Shown here one piece after another: positions 8,440-16,908 of a stretch of 64,000 nucleotides of DNA. The notes under the pieces were generated by a model, which was not told the DNA's origin, did no database searches, and saw only the letters and a list, made by a program, of their open reading frames with translations. The stretch's first letter is position 1. Each line of letters opens with the position of its first letter. The DNA is from Achromobacter insolitus (GTDB lineage: Bacteria > Pseudomonadota > Gammaproteobacteria > Burkholderiales > Burkholderiaceae_B). A program made the translations under genes and the position numbers. The stretch covers positions 744,001 to 808,000 of the forward strand of contig NZ_NJIF01000003.1 in assembly GCF_002209555.1 (NCBI RefSeq), read 5' to 3'.

Positions 8440-9593
8440 TGGTCTTGTCCTTGTACTTGTGCCTGGTCCGGCTCGGGCGCTGCGTCCACCCCGGCGGCAG
8501 GCGCCGGCGTGGGCGCGGCAACGCCATTGGTCGGGCTGCTGGCGGCCGCGCCGCGGCTGGACGCCGGGCTTGGCGCCGCATTCTGGCCCTGGCCCAGGAT
8601 ATAGCGGGAAACGTTGCGGTTGTGCTCGGACAGGTTGACCGAGAACTCGCTGGTGCCGTTGCCGCGGGAAACAAAAAAGAGGAACTTGTGCTGCTCCGGC
8701 TGCACTGCAGCCAACAGCGCCGCACGGCCTGGCGCCGCGATCGGCGTGGGCGGCAGGCCCGGACGCGTGTAGGTATTCCAGGGCGTATCCGTTTGCAGAT
8801 CGCGCTTGCGGATCCGCCCCTGGTAGGCGTCGCCCATGCCGTAGATCACCGTCGGGTCGGTCTGCAGCAGCATGCCGATCTTGAGCCGGTTGGTAAACAC
8901 GCCCGCGACGCGGCGGCGGTCCGGCCCGTGGCCGGTTTCCTTTTCGATGATGGACGCCAGCACCAGGGCTTCGTAGGGCGTGGTCACGGGCAGATCCGGC
9001 TGACGCTTGGCCCAGGTGTCCTGCAGAATGCGCTGGCCTTCCTGATAGGCGCGGCGCAGCAGGTCGTAGTCGGTGCTGCCCGGCGTGAAAATGTAGGTAT
9101 CCGGGAAGAACAGGCCTTCCGGCTGCTTGATATCCGACCCCAGGCGTTCCATCAATTCTTCGTCGCTGGTTTCGCCCAGCGTCTGCTTGACGTCCGGATT
9201 GGCGCGCAGCGCCTGGCGGATCTGACGGTAGGTCCAGCCTTCCAGGAAAGTGATCTGCCGCTGCGTCATGTCGCCGCGCGCCAGACGTTCGAGCAGACGC
9301 CACGGCGTATCGCCGTTGATCGCCTGGTAGCCGCCCGCCTTTATCTGCTTGTCGAGTTCGGACAGGCGCGCCATCCAGACGAAACCGGGCTCCCAAACCG
9401 GCACGCCGGCCTCATTCAGCACCCGCGCGACCGTGCGCGGGCTGCTGCCCGGATCCACCACGAAATCGATCCTGTCGGCCTTCAGCTGCATGGGCTTGTG
9501 CATCCAATACCAGGCGCCTCCCACGGCAGCGGCGGCGGCCAGCGCAATCAGCAGGAAAAACCACAGGACGTAAAAAAAGAGTCGCTTCTTCAT
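8436..9593 (-). CDS. mltG: Endolytic murein transglycosylase MltG
   Basis: An inner-membrane enzyme that cuts nascent glycan strands and ends their elongation. The 385 residues contain one N-terminal transmembrane helix (about 7-30), a LysM-like region, and the YceG core with the catalytic glutamate E217 in [10 protein letters not shown] followed by [18 protein letters not shown]. After about residue 340 there is an Ala/Pro/Ser-rich tail of some 45 residues that is not part of the catalytic core. It is the first gene of the mltG-tmk-holB(-tatD) run and is divergent from ygfZ. Confidence 0.92.
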   Translation of the reverse strand: MKKRLFFYVLWFFLLIALAAAAAVGGAWYWMHKPMQLKADRIDFVVDPGSSPRTVARVLNEAGVPVWEPGFVWMARLSELDKQIKAGGYQAINGDTPWRLLERLARGDMTQRQITFLEGWTYRQIRQALRANPDVKQTLGETSDEELMERLGSDIKQPEGLFFPDTYIFTPGSTDYDLLRRAYQEGQRILQDTWAKRQPDLPVTTPYEALVLASIIEKETGHGPDRRRVAGVFTNRLKIGMLLQTDPTVIYGMGDAYQGRIRKRDLQTDTPWNTYTRPGLPPTPIAAPGRAALLAAVQPEQHKFLFFVSRGNGTSEFSVNLSEHNRNVSRYILGQGQNAAPSPASSRGAAASSPTNGVAAPTPAPAAGVDAAPEPDQAQVQGQDQ

Positions 9594-9745
9594 AAGTGTC
9601 GGAAGTTTAATTGATCGCGCGGACCTGTCGCGTCAAAAGAGGGGCGGAGCGCGATGCGCATCCATGCGCGTGGCGGGGGCATGGCCCAGCCCGGAGGGGA
9701 ACACGGCTATCATCAGCACTTTGATGACGCGATAACTCCGCCTCC

Positions 9746-10747
9746 ATGCACGCTTTCCATTCTTCGATTCCCGCCCGCGCAGAAGGTTGCGCACAAATTG
9801 CGCCGCTGGACGATTTCCTGGTTTTCGCCGCGTCTGGCGCGGACGCCCTCACCTTTCTGCACGGCCAGCTCACGCAGGACGTCACCGGCCTGCCCCAGGA
9901 CGCCGCCCGCCTGGCCGGCTACTGCACGGCCAAGGGTCGCCTGCTGGCTACCCTGGTGATGTGGCGCGGCGCCGCGAACGGCTCGGACGACGCGCCCCAG
10001 CTCTACGGCATGGTGCGCCAGGACCTGGCGCAGGCGCTGCTCAAGCGCCTGTCGATGTTCGTGCTGCGCGCCAAGGCCAAGCTTGCCGCCACGCCGCTGC
10101 ACGTGGCCGGCGTGTCGGCGTCGGCCTCCGAAGCCGCTACGTTGGAAGCCGCAGCCGGCCCCCTGCCACGCGCCCCCTGGCAACGCGCCGATCTGCCATC
10201 CGGCACCTGGATCGCCGCGCCGTCGGCCGACGCCCGCCTGCGCTGGTGGTGGATCGCATCGGACGAACAGCTGGACCAGGCGGCCGCGCTGGCCGGCGCG
10301 CTGGGACTGGCGCCCGCCGCGCAATGGCATGCCGCAGACCTGGCCGCGGGCATACCGTGGATCACGGCGGCGACGCAAGACGTATTCATCCCGCAAACGG
10401 TGAACCTGGACCTGATCCAGGGCGTCAGCTTCACCAAGGGCTGTTATCCGGGCCAGGAAGTCGTGGCGCGCAGCCACTACCGGGGCACCGTCAAGCGGCG
10501 CATGGCCTTCGGCACCATTACCGACGCCGCCATCCAGGCTCCAGCACTGGCCGGGGTGGACGTCTACGACGCCACCCAGCCTGGTGAGCCCACCGGCCGT
10601 GTGGTGGACGCCGCAGGCGAACAAGGCGTGGTATCGGTCCTGTTCGAAACCACGCTCGCGGCCCTGCCTGAAGGCGACCTGCGCCTGGGCGCCGCGGACG
10701 GTCCGCGCATTTCGGCGGCCCCGCTGCCCTATTCCATTACGCCGTAA
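9746..10747 (+). CDS. ygfZ: YgfZ/GcvT-like folate-binding protein
   Basis: A tetrahydrofolate-binding protein that supports repair or assembly of iron-sulfur enzymes such as MiaB. The 333 residues contain the signature KGCYPGQE (near residue 231) with its conserved cysteine. An N-terminal GcvT-like region (FLHGQLTQDVTGLP) precedes it. It is divergent from mltG across 152 bases. No other gene is linked to it on this strand. Confidence 0.9.
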   Translation: MHAFHSSIPARAEGCAQIAPLDDFLVFAASGADALTFLHGQLTQDVTGLPQDAARLAGYCTAKGRLLATLVMWRGAANGSDDAPQLYGMVRQDLAQALLKRLSMFVLRAKAKLAATPLHVAGVSASASEAATLEAAAGPLPRAPWQRADLPSGTWIAAPSADARLRWWWIASDEQLDQAAALAGALGLAPAAQWHAADLAAGIPWITAATQDVFIPQTVNLDLIQGVSFTKGCYPGQEVVARSHYRGTVKRRMAFGTITDAAIQAPALAGVDVYDATQPGEPTGRVVDAAGEQGVVSVLFETTLAALPEGDLRLGAADGPRISAAPLPYSITP

Positions 10748-10821
10748 ACCCGCGGCCCGCCATCGCGCGCGGGCCCGCTCCCAAGCCTGCGCAGCCAGCC
10801 CTGTCCGAAGCGGGCGTGGCG

Positions 10822-11511
10822 CTATACCGCCACGCCGAACAGCGCGCCCACGCCCGCCGTGACCGCCATCGCCAGGCCGCCCAGGATCGTCACCCGCAGC
10901 GCGGCCGGTCCCTTGGGCGCGCCGCCCGCTCCCGCGGCCAGGGCGCCCAGGGCGGCCAGGCAGGCTACCGAAGCTCCAATGACCCAGACGATCAATTGCG
11001 GCAAGGGTGCCGCCGCCGCCACGGCCAGCGGCAGTGCCGCGCCGCCGGCGAACGAAGCGGCGGACGCCACGGCTGCCTGCACCGGACGGGCGCGGTTATG
11101 GATGGATATGCCCAGTTCGTCGCGCGCGTGCGCATCCAATGCGTTGTGGCTGGTCAACTGGCGCGCCACCTGCGTCGCCAGGTCGCGCGTGAGGCCGCGC
11201 TCCACGTAGATATCGATAAGTTCGGCCAGTTCTTCGCCGGAATTGCGCTTGAGGGAGCGCTGCTCCATGCGCAGGTCCGCGGCCTCGGTGTCGGCCTGCG
11301 ACCGCACCGACACATACTCGCCCGCCGCCATCGAGAGCGCCCCAGCCACCAATCCGGCCATGCCGGAGGTCAGGATAGCCCCATGAGTGGCCTGTGCCGC
11401 CGCCACGCCGGTAATCAGGCTGGCCGTGGACACGATGCCGTCGTTTGCGCCCAGCACGGCGGCTCGCAGCCAATTGCTGCGGAAAATCCGATGATGTTCT
11501 TTTGAAGGCAT
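10822..11511 (-). CDS. VIT1/CCC1-family membrane transporter
   Basis: A 229-residue membrane protein of the iron/manganese transporter family. The family signature is clear near the start (WLRAAVLGANDGIVSTASLI). Further helices follow around residues 25-70 and in the C-terminal half, separated by an acidic hydrophilic stretch (EAADLRMEQRSLKRNSGEEL) typical of the metal-binding helices. I chose the ATG at 11511 giving MPSKEHH. A GTG at 11532 would add seven residues and has no better ribosome site. It is convergent with ygfZ and stands alone. Confidence 0.82.
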   Translation of the reverse strand: MPSKEHHRIFRSNWLRAAVLGANDGIVSTASLITGVAAAQATHGAILTSGMAGLVAGALSMAAGEYVSVRSQADTEAADLRMEQRSLKRNSGEELAELIDIYVERGLTRDLATQVARQLTSHNALDAHARDELGISIHNRARPVQAAVASAASFAGGAALPLAVAAAAPLPQLIVWVIGASVACLAALGALAAGAGGAPKGPAALRVTILGGLAMAVTAGVGALFGVAV

Positions 11512-11588
11512 TGCCAGATACCCGTGCACCACGCGATAAGCGCGCAGCGGATCCGCCCATCAGGCCGCGACACCGCCGCGCGCAGGAT

Positions 11589-12026
11589 TCAACGCGGCGT
11601 CACGCGCACCGCGGTAAGCAAGCCTATCACGCAAAGCGTGGCCTGCTCACCATCGTAGGCATGCACCTCCACCTGGCAGACCGACAGGCGTTTGCCAGGC
11701 TTGACCACGCGGCCGCTGGCGACAAAGCGGCTACCCTTGGCGGGCGCCAGGAAGTTCATTTTGAACTCGGAAGTCAGCACGTCCTCGCCCGGGGCGAACA
11801 AGGTATAGGCTGCATAGCCTCCGGCGCTGTCGGCAATGGTGGTGGAAATGCCCGCGTGCAGAAAACCGTTCTGCTGACAGAGGTCGGCGCGGTAGGGCAG
11901 CACGATGTCCACCCTTCCCGGCTCCACGACGTCCAACCCCGCGCCCAGCAAAGTCATGATGCTTTGCTGGGCGAAACTCGCCTGGACCCGCGCGGCCGGG
12001 TCCGGCGATGCTTGCGATTGCGCCAT
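11589..12026 (-). CDS. PaaI-type hotdog thioesterase
   Basis: A 145-residue hotdog-fold protein that should hydrolyse an acyl-CoA thioester in the cytoplasm. The motif NGFLHAGISTTIADSAGG (residues about 53-70) carries the HAG and D positions of the PaaI/YigI group. It begins one base after the mmsB stop on the same strand, so it probably forms the last gene of the valine-degradation operon and may recycle CoA from stalled intermediates. The substrate is not defined. Confidence 0.82.
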   Translation of the reverse strand: MAQSQASPDPAARVQASFAQQSIMTLLGAGLDVVEPGRVDIVLPYRADLCQQNGFLHAGISTTIADSAGGYAAYTLFAPGEDVLTSEFKMNFLAPAKGSRFVASGRVVKPGKRLSVCQVEVHAYDGEQATLCVIGLLTAVRVTPR

Positions 12027-12027
12027 G

Positions 12028-12918
12028 TCAGTCCTGCTCGCGCTTGACCAGGTTGACGATGCTGGAGAAGTCCAGCTTGCCCGACCCGCCGGCGCTATGC
12101 AGCGAATACAGGTTGCGCGCCAGCTCGCCCAGCGGAATGGATGCCCGCGCCGACAAGGCGGCCTCGGCTGCCAGCCCCAGGTCCTTCAGCATCAGGTCCA
12201 CGCCAAACCCGCCCGCGTAACCCTTGGAGGCAGGAGCGTGCTCCATCACGCCGGGCCAGGGGTTGTAGAGTTCCGTCGCCCAGTTGCGGCCGGAACTCTT
12301 GGCGATGATGTCCGACAGGACTTTCGGGTCCAGTCCGTTGGCCACGCCCAGCGCCAGGGCCTCGGAAGTGCCCGCCATCAGGATGCCCAACAGCATGTTG
12401 TTGCAGATCTTGGCCACCTGGCCCGCGCCTGCCGGACCGGCGTGGAAGATGTTCTTGCCCATCTTCTCCAGGACGGGACGGGCGCGCTCCAGCGCCGCGC
12501 CCTGGCCGCCGACGATGAAGGTCAGCGTGCCCGCCGCCGCGCCGCCGGTGCCGCCGGAAACCGGGGCGTCGATCATGGCAATGCCGCGCACCTCGGCGGC
12601 CTGCGCCACCTTGCGCGCCGAATCCGGCGCGATGGTGCTGCACTCGATGACCAGCGCGCTCGAGGGAATCTTGCCCAGCAGGTCCTCGCCCAGGTATAGC
12701 CCTTCGACGTGCTTGCTGGCCGGCAGCATCGAAATGACCACTTCCGCGCCCTTGACGGCGTCCGATGCGGAAGCGGCCGCCTTGGCGCCCGCGTCCGTCA
12801 AGCTCTTCACCGCCGCCGGCACCAGGTCAAAGACCGTCAGACTATGGCCGGCCTTGACCAGGTTCAATGCCATGGGCGCGCCCATATTGCCCAAACCGAT
12901 AAACGCGATACTGCTCAT
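12028..12918 (-). CDS. mmsB: 3-hydroxyisobutyrate dehydrogenase
   Basis: Oxidises 3-hydroxyisobutyrate to methylmalonate semialdehyde with NAD+ in valine breakdown. The 296 residues show the dinucleotide site IGLGNMGAPMA at 8-18, the substrate-site motif APVSGGTGGA (118-127) and the catalytic lysine K170 in GQVAKICNNMLLG. The length is typical. It lies 95 bases downstream of the 3-hydroxyisobutyryl-CoA hydrolase gene and is followed by the thioesterase. The next pathway enzyme, methylmalonate-semialdehyde dehydrogenase, is not in the window. Confidence 0.92.
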   Translation of the reverse strand: MSSIAFIGLGNMGAPMALNLVKAGHSLTVFDLVPAAVKSLTDAGAKAAASASDAVKGAEVVISMLPASKHVEGLYLGEDLLGKIPSSALVIECSTIAPDSARKVAQAAEVRGIAMIDAPVSGGTGGAAAGTLTFIVGGQGAALERARPVLEKMGKNIFHAGPAGAGQVAKICNNMLLGILMAGTSEALALGVANGLDPKVLSDIIAKSSGRNWATELYNPWPGVMEHAPASKGYAGGFGVDLMLKDLGLAAEAALSARASIPLGELARNLYSLHSAGGSGKLDFSSIVNLVKREQD

Positions 12919-13013
12919 GATGTCTTGTCTCCTGTTGCTATTGCTATAGGTGTGGAACTCGTGCCCTGCATTGCGGCGCCGGCCGGCCGAGGCGGCTGCG
13001 CCGCCCCAAGGTC

Positions 13014-14189
13014 CTAGCGTCCTTCCTTGCCCAGGTCCTCCAGCGGATGGGGCTCGCCCTCCGGCCAGGGCTCATCAAAGAATTTCTGCACCCAGGCGTC
13101 GGTCGCCATGTCGATGACGGCCGGATTCCAGCGCGGCTTCTTGTCCTTGTCGATCAGCAAGGCACGGATGCCTTCGGCGAAATCGCCATGGCTGGTGCAC
13201 GCCAGCGCTGCGATGTACTCGGCGCGGAACACATCGTCCAGCGAACGCAGGCGCAAGCGCTGCTGCAGCGCGAACGATAGCCGCGCGGATCCCGGCGAGC
13301 CGGCCAACATCGTCGTCGCGGCCCGTGCCAGCCACGGGTCTTCGTGATCTTTCAGCCTCGCCAGATCTTCGTAGATCTCGTCCAGGCGGTTGCCATTGCA
13401 CAGATTGTTGATCAGGAACGCATGCTGGCGCAGATTGCCCGGCGCCAATGGCGTCTGGGGCTCCAGTGCGGTCAACGCGCGTCGCAGCAGGCCGTCGTTG
13501 ATCGAGCGTGGCGCGATGGCGTCTTCCGCGCCCCCCGCCGCCTGACCGGCCCAGGGCTGTTCCTCGAGCGAGGCCAGCAGCTTGGGCCAATCCGCATGAT
13601 CCAGGCGGAAGTCCGCCAGGCCAGCATAGAAAGCGTCGGACGTCCCCAGTTGTGCGCCCGTCAGCGCCAGGAACAAGCCGATCCTGCCAGGCATGCGGTT
13701 CAGCAGCCAGCTGCCGCCCACGTCCGGAAACAGGCCTATCGTGATCTCCGGCATCGCCAGGCGGGAACTTTCGCTGACGACGCGGTGGCTGGCGCCCATC
13801 ATCAGGCCGATGCCGCCGCCCATGACAATGCCATGGCCCCAGCACAGCACCGGCTTGGGATAGGTGTGGATCCGGTAGTCCAGCCGGTATTCGTGCTCGA
13901 AGAAACGGCGCGCATAGGCGTTGTTCCAGCCCGGCTTGCCGGCATTCTCCGTCATGCTGCGGTACAGCCCGTGCAGGTCTCCGCCCGCGCAGAAAGCCTT
14001 TTCGCCCGCGCCTTGCATGACCACCAGGGCCACGCCCGGGTCGCGTGCCCAGGCATCCAGCCGCTCGGCCAGCAGGTCCACCATCTCCAGTGACAGGCCG
14101 TTCAGGGTTTGCGGCGAATTCAGCGTCGCAATCCCGAACCGTACTCCATTGGCAGCGGTCTTCTCTTCGAACAGCACCGGTGCGTTCAT
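13014..14189 (-). CDS. 3-hydroxyisobutyryl-CoA hydrolase (crotonase family)
   Basis: Releases free 3-hydroxyisobutyrate from its CoA ester in valine degradation. The 391 residues are longer than a plain enoyl-CoA hydratase and carry the hydrolase-specific block MPEITIGLFPDVGGSWLLNR with its E and D residues. Upstream lie FCAGGDL and GIVMGGGIGLM. The start overlaps the stop of the acyl-CoA dehydrogenase gene by four bases, consistent with consecutive pathway steps. Confidence 0.9.
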   Translation of the reverse strand: MNAPVLFEEKTAANGVRFGIATLNSPQTLNGLSLEMVDLLAERLDAWARDPGVALVVMQGAGEKAFCAGGDLHGLYRSMTENAGKPGWNNAYARRFFEHEYRLDYRIHTYPKPVLCWGHGIVMGGGIGLMMGASHRVVSESSRLAMPEITIGLFPDVGGSWLLNRMPGRIGLFLALTGAQLGTSDAFYAGLADFRLDHADWPKLLASLEEQPWAGQAAGGAEDAIAPRSINDGLLRRALTALEPQTPLAPGNLRQHAFLINNLCNGNRLDEIYEDLARLKDHEDPWLARAATTMLAGSPGSARLSFALQQRLRLRSLDDVFRAEYIAALACTSHGDFAEGIRALLIDKDKKPRWNPAVIDMATDAWVQKFFDEPWPEGEPHPLEDLGKEGR

Positions 14190-15340
14190 CTTATGTCGGC
14201 TCCTTTTTCCAACAATTGGCGGGCGATGATCACGCGCATGATCTCGTTGGTTCCCTCCAGAATCTGATGAACGCGAGTATCGCGCACCAGACGCTCCAAG
14301 GGATAGTCTCTCAGGTATCCGTAGCCGCCGTGGATTTGCTGGGCGTCCAGGCAGATCTGGAAACCCATGTCAGTCGCGAAGCGCTTGGCCATGGCGCAGT
14401 AGGTCGCCGCATCGGGTGCCCCGGCATCCAGTTTGCAGGCCGCCAGGCGCACCATCTGGCGGGCCGCCACCAGGTGCGTGGCCATGTCGGCCAGCTTGAA
14501 TTGCAGGGCCTGGAATTCCGCCAACCGGCGGTTGAACTGGCGGCGTTCATCCATGTACCGCCGGGCGGCGTCCAGCGCGCCCTGCGCCGCGCCAACCGAG
14601 CACGTGCCGATATTGATACGCCCGCCGTCCAGGCCCTTCATGGCGATCTTGAAGCCCTCGCCTTCCTGGCCCAGCATATTGGCCGCCGGCACGCGCACGT
14701 TCTCGAAGGTGATGGGGCGTGTGGACTGGCTGTTCCATCCCATCTTCTCTTCTTTGCGACCGTAGCCGATGCCCTCGCTGTCAGCCGGAATCGCGAATGC
14801 GCTGATGCCGCCCGCGCCTTCGCCGCCCGTGCGCGCCATGACCACCAGCAGGTCCGTGTCGCCACCGCCCGAAATGAACGCCTTGGCGCCGTTGATGATG
14901 TAATTGTCGCCCTGGCGCTGCGCCCGGGTCGACAACGACGCGGCATCCGAACCCGCGCCCGGCTCGGTCAGGCAGTAGGACGCCAGTTTCTGGCCGCTGG
15001 CTAGCAACGGTCCCCAAGCCTCGCGCAACGCAGGCTGTCCCCAGTTACCGACCATCCAGGTTGCCATGTTGTGTATGGTCAGGAAGGCAGTGGTCGAAGG
15101 GTCCACCGCCGCCATCTCCTCGAACACCAGGGTGGCGTCCAGGCGCGGCAGGCCGAGGCCGCCGATGTCCTCGCTGGCATAGATGGCGCAAAAGCCCATT
15201 TCGCCCGCCCGGGCGAAGGCCTCGCGCGGAAAAATGCCTTCGGCATCCCAGCGCGCGGCGTTGGGCGCCAGTTCACCTTCAGCGTAGTCTCGCGCCGCCT
15301 GCGCAAACGCGCGTTGCTCGTCGGTCAGTTCCAAGTCCAC
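14186..15340 (-). CDS. Isobutyryl-CoA dehydrogenase-like acyl-CoA dehydrogenase
   Basis: An FAD enzyme that introduces the alpha-beta double bond into a short branched acyl-CoA. The 384 residues follow the standard plan, with SYCLTEPGAGSDAAS in the FAD/substrate region and the catalytic glutamate E362 in QILEGTNEIMR at the usual short-chain position. The adjacent hydrolase and mmsB genes point to isobutyryl-CoA. It is the first gene of the valine set, and a palindromic TTGACGTAAACGTAAA motif lies 84 bases upstream. An enoyl-CoA hydratase for the middle step is not obvious in this cluster. Confidence 0.88.
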   Translation of the reverse strand: MDLELTDEQRAFAQAARDYAEGELAPNAARWDAEGIFPREAFARAGEMGFCAIYASEDIGGLGLPRLDATLVFEEMAAVDPSTTAFLTIHNMATWMVGNWGQPALREAWGPLLASGQKLASYCLTEPGAGSDAASLSTRAQRQGDNYIINGAKAFISGGGDTDLLVVMARTGGEGAGGISAFAIPADSEGIGYGRKEEKMGWNSQSTRPITFENVRVPAANMLGQEGEGFKIAMKGLDGGRINIGTCSVGAAQGALDAARRYMDERRQFNRRLAEFQALQFKLADMATHLVAARQMVRLAACKLDAGAPDAATYCAMAKRFATDMGFQICLDAQQIHGGYGYLRDYPLERLVRDTRVHQILEGTNEIMRVIIARQLLEKGADIR

Positions 15341-15423
15341 AGCCTGTCTCCTGTTGTACTGAGTATTGTCTGTTGGCGTTGCTGCCGTCTCGTGAACGCC
15401 AGCCCGTCGATTTTGACATGACG

Positions 15424-15439
15424 TTGACGTAAACGTAAA
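15424..15439. promoter_or_regulatory. ACGT-rich motif upstream of the valine cluster, LiuR-like
   Basis: TTGACGTAAACGTAAA, preceded by a further ACG three bases upstream, lies 84 bases ahead of the acyl-CoA dehydrogenase start. It resembles the ACGT-rich sites described for MerR-family LiuR regulators of branched-chain acyl-CoA genes. I compared from memory only. No MerR-family gene lies in the window. Confidence 0.4.
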
Positions 15440-15533
15440 TGCGTGACGATGCTTATGTTACGCCGGAAGCGCCGGCAAAATTTGTCTTGTTCGCGACATT
15501 GTGCGGGGCGGCTCGCCGCTCGCGGAATGATTC

Positions 15534-15881
15534 CTACAGCAACCCGGCCGGACGGACCCTGCCGTTCTTCGCCGTCTTGGCTCGCCGGTGCTCGGCGCGT
15601 CGACGCCGGGATTCCTTGGGATCGAAACTCAGGCCACGATAGATCTCTACCCGATCCCCGTCCGCCAATCTGGCCTGCGGCTCGGTAACCCGGCCGAAAA
15701 TACCCACACCCCTGCTCCAGGGCTGCACCACGGGAAATGCCTCGGCGAAACCGCTGGCTGCCAATGCGTCGGCAACGGTGGCGCCGTCCGGCAGGCGCAG
15801 TTCGCGCAGCCAGACGTGGCCAGGCAAGGCATAACAGACGCTGACGCCGATCTGCGGCGCTGCGGGCGGCTCATTCACCAT
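15534..15881 (-). CDS. rnfH: RnfH-family protein
   Basis: A 115-residue ubiquitin-like-fold protein of the RnfH (UPF0125) family. The family body is visible: VCYALPGHVWLRELRLPDG, then GIFGRVTEPQARLADGDRVE and IYRGLSFDPKESRRRRAE. The basic, Arg-rich tail is typical. The ATG at 15881 lies inside the end of ratA (11-base overlap), and this ratA-rnfH arrangement is widely conserved. The function is unsettled; the name comes from association with rnf operons in some species. Confidence 0.88.
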   Translation of the reverse strand: MVNEPPAAPQIGVSVCYALPGHVWLRELRLPDGATVADALAASGFAEAFPVVQPWSRGVGIFGRVTEPQARLADGDRVEIYRGLSFDPKESRRRRAEHRRAKTAKNGRVRPAGLL

Positions 15882-16305
15882 ACTTGGCCTGCGCGCGCTT
15901 GGTGAAGGAATCAATGAAGCTGGTGGCGATACGGTTGAACACCGGCCCCACCACCATTTCCAGCGCCCGGTTGGAAAACGCGTATTCCATGGTGAACAGG
16001 ACCTTGCAGGCATCCTCGGCCAGCGGCTGGAATTCCCAGTGACCGACCAGGCTGGAAAACGGCCCGTCGACCAGTTCCAGATCGATCCGGTCGGGATAGG
16101 CATGGGTATTGCGGGTAGTGAAGCGCTGCTTCATGCCCGCGAAGCTGATAAGGATGGAGGCCTGCATGCCGTGCTCATCGCGAGTCTGCACCTCGGCGCC
16201 GCCGCACCACGGCATGAACTCGGGGTACTTCTCCACGTCGGCGACCAGATCGAACATCTGGGCGGCGCTGTATGGCACCAGGACGGATCGTTGTACTTTG
16301 TGCAT
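15871..16305 (-). CDS. ratA: RatA/coenzyme Q-binding START-domain protein
   Basis: A 144-residue SRPBCC/START-like protein. In E. coli the homologue was described as a ribosome-association toxin, while eukaryotic relatives (COQ10) bind ubiquinone. The N-terminal HKVQRSVLVPYSAAQMFDLV and YPEFMPWCGG are characteristic. It overlaps rnfH downstream and is divergent from smpB across 128 bases. Whether it acts in ubiquinone handling or on ribosomes cannot be decided from sequence. Confidence 0.88.
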   Translation of the reverse strand: MHKVQRSVLVPYSAAQMFDLVADVEKYPEFMPWCGGAEVQTRDEHGMQASILISFAGMKQRFTTRNTHAYPDRIDLELVDGPFSSLVGHWEFQPLAEDACKVLFTMEYAFSNRALEMVVGPVFNRIATSFIDSFTKRAQAKYGE

Positions 16306-16433
16306 CGACTATCGCAAATGGCTAGAATGGCACGATTTTACCGGCACAACACGACCTGGGGCCAAAAACGGCCATGCCAAGGCCACGGCACTCAGCCAGG
16401 CACCCGAAGCAGGCACTCAGGCACAAAGGCTTT

Positions 16434-16907
16434 ATGAGCATTATCGACAATCGCAAGGCCACGCACGACTATTTCATCGAAGACCGCTACGAGGCCGGCC
16501 TGGTGCTGCAAGGCTGGGAAGTCAAGGCGATCCGCGATGGCCGCGTGCAGCTCAAGGAAAGCTACGTCATCGTGCGCGACGGCGAGCTCTACCTTTTGGG
16601 CATGCACGTCAGCCCCCTGCCCACGGCCTCCACGCATATCCATCCCGATGCCATGCGCACGCGCAAGCTGCTGCTCAAGGCCGAGGAAATCAGCAAGCTC
16701 ATCGGCAAGGTCGAGCAGCGCGGGTACACGCTGGTGCCGCTCAACCTGCATTACAAGAACGGGCGTATCAAGCTGGACTTCGCGCTGGGCCGCGGCAAGA
16801 AGCTCTTCGACAAGCGCGACACCGCGCGTGAAAAAGACTGGCAGCGCGAGAAAGAACGCATCATGAAGCACGACACCCGCGCCCCGCGCCGCGGCAAGGA
16901 CGACTGA
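16434..16907 (+). CDS. smpB: tmRNA-binding protein SmpB
   Basis: Carries tmRNA to stalled ribosomes during trans-translation. The 157 residues include the OB-fold core ([20 protein letters not shown], then [17 protein letters not shown]) and the basic C-terminal tail that enters the decoding centre. The ATG at 16434 gives [14 protein letters not shown], the family start; a longer frame begins at 16374 but its extra 20 residues are not conserved-looking. Its stop is one base from the stop of the convergent GGDEF gene. The ssrA gene is not in the window. Confidence 0.95.
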   Translation: MSIIDNRKATHDYFIEDRYEAGLVLQGWEVKAIRDGRVQLKESYVIVRDGELYLLGMHVSPLPTASTHIHPDAMRTRKLLLKAEEISKLIGKVEQRGYTLVPLNLHYKNGRIKLDFALGRGKKLFDKRDTAREKDWQREKERIMKHDTRAPRRGKDD

Positions 16908-16908
16908 T

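Noticed and set aside
8440-9396. Long N-terminal extension of the tmk frame into mltG
   Set aside because: Thymidylate kinases start at the [12 protein letters not shown] position; the extension lies entirely inside mltG in another frame.
15871-16305. RatA as half of a toxin-antitoxin system with RnfH
   Set aside because: The pairing is widely conserved, but RnfH has not been shown to be an antitoxin as far as I know, and RatA also resembles coenzyme Q-binding COQ10.
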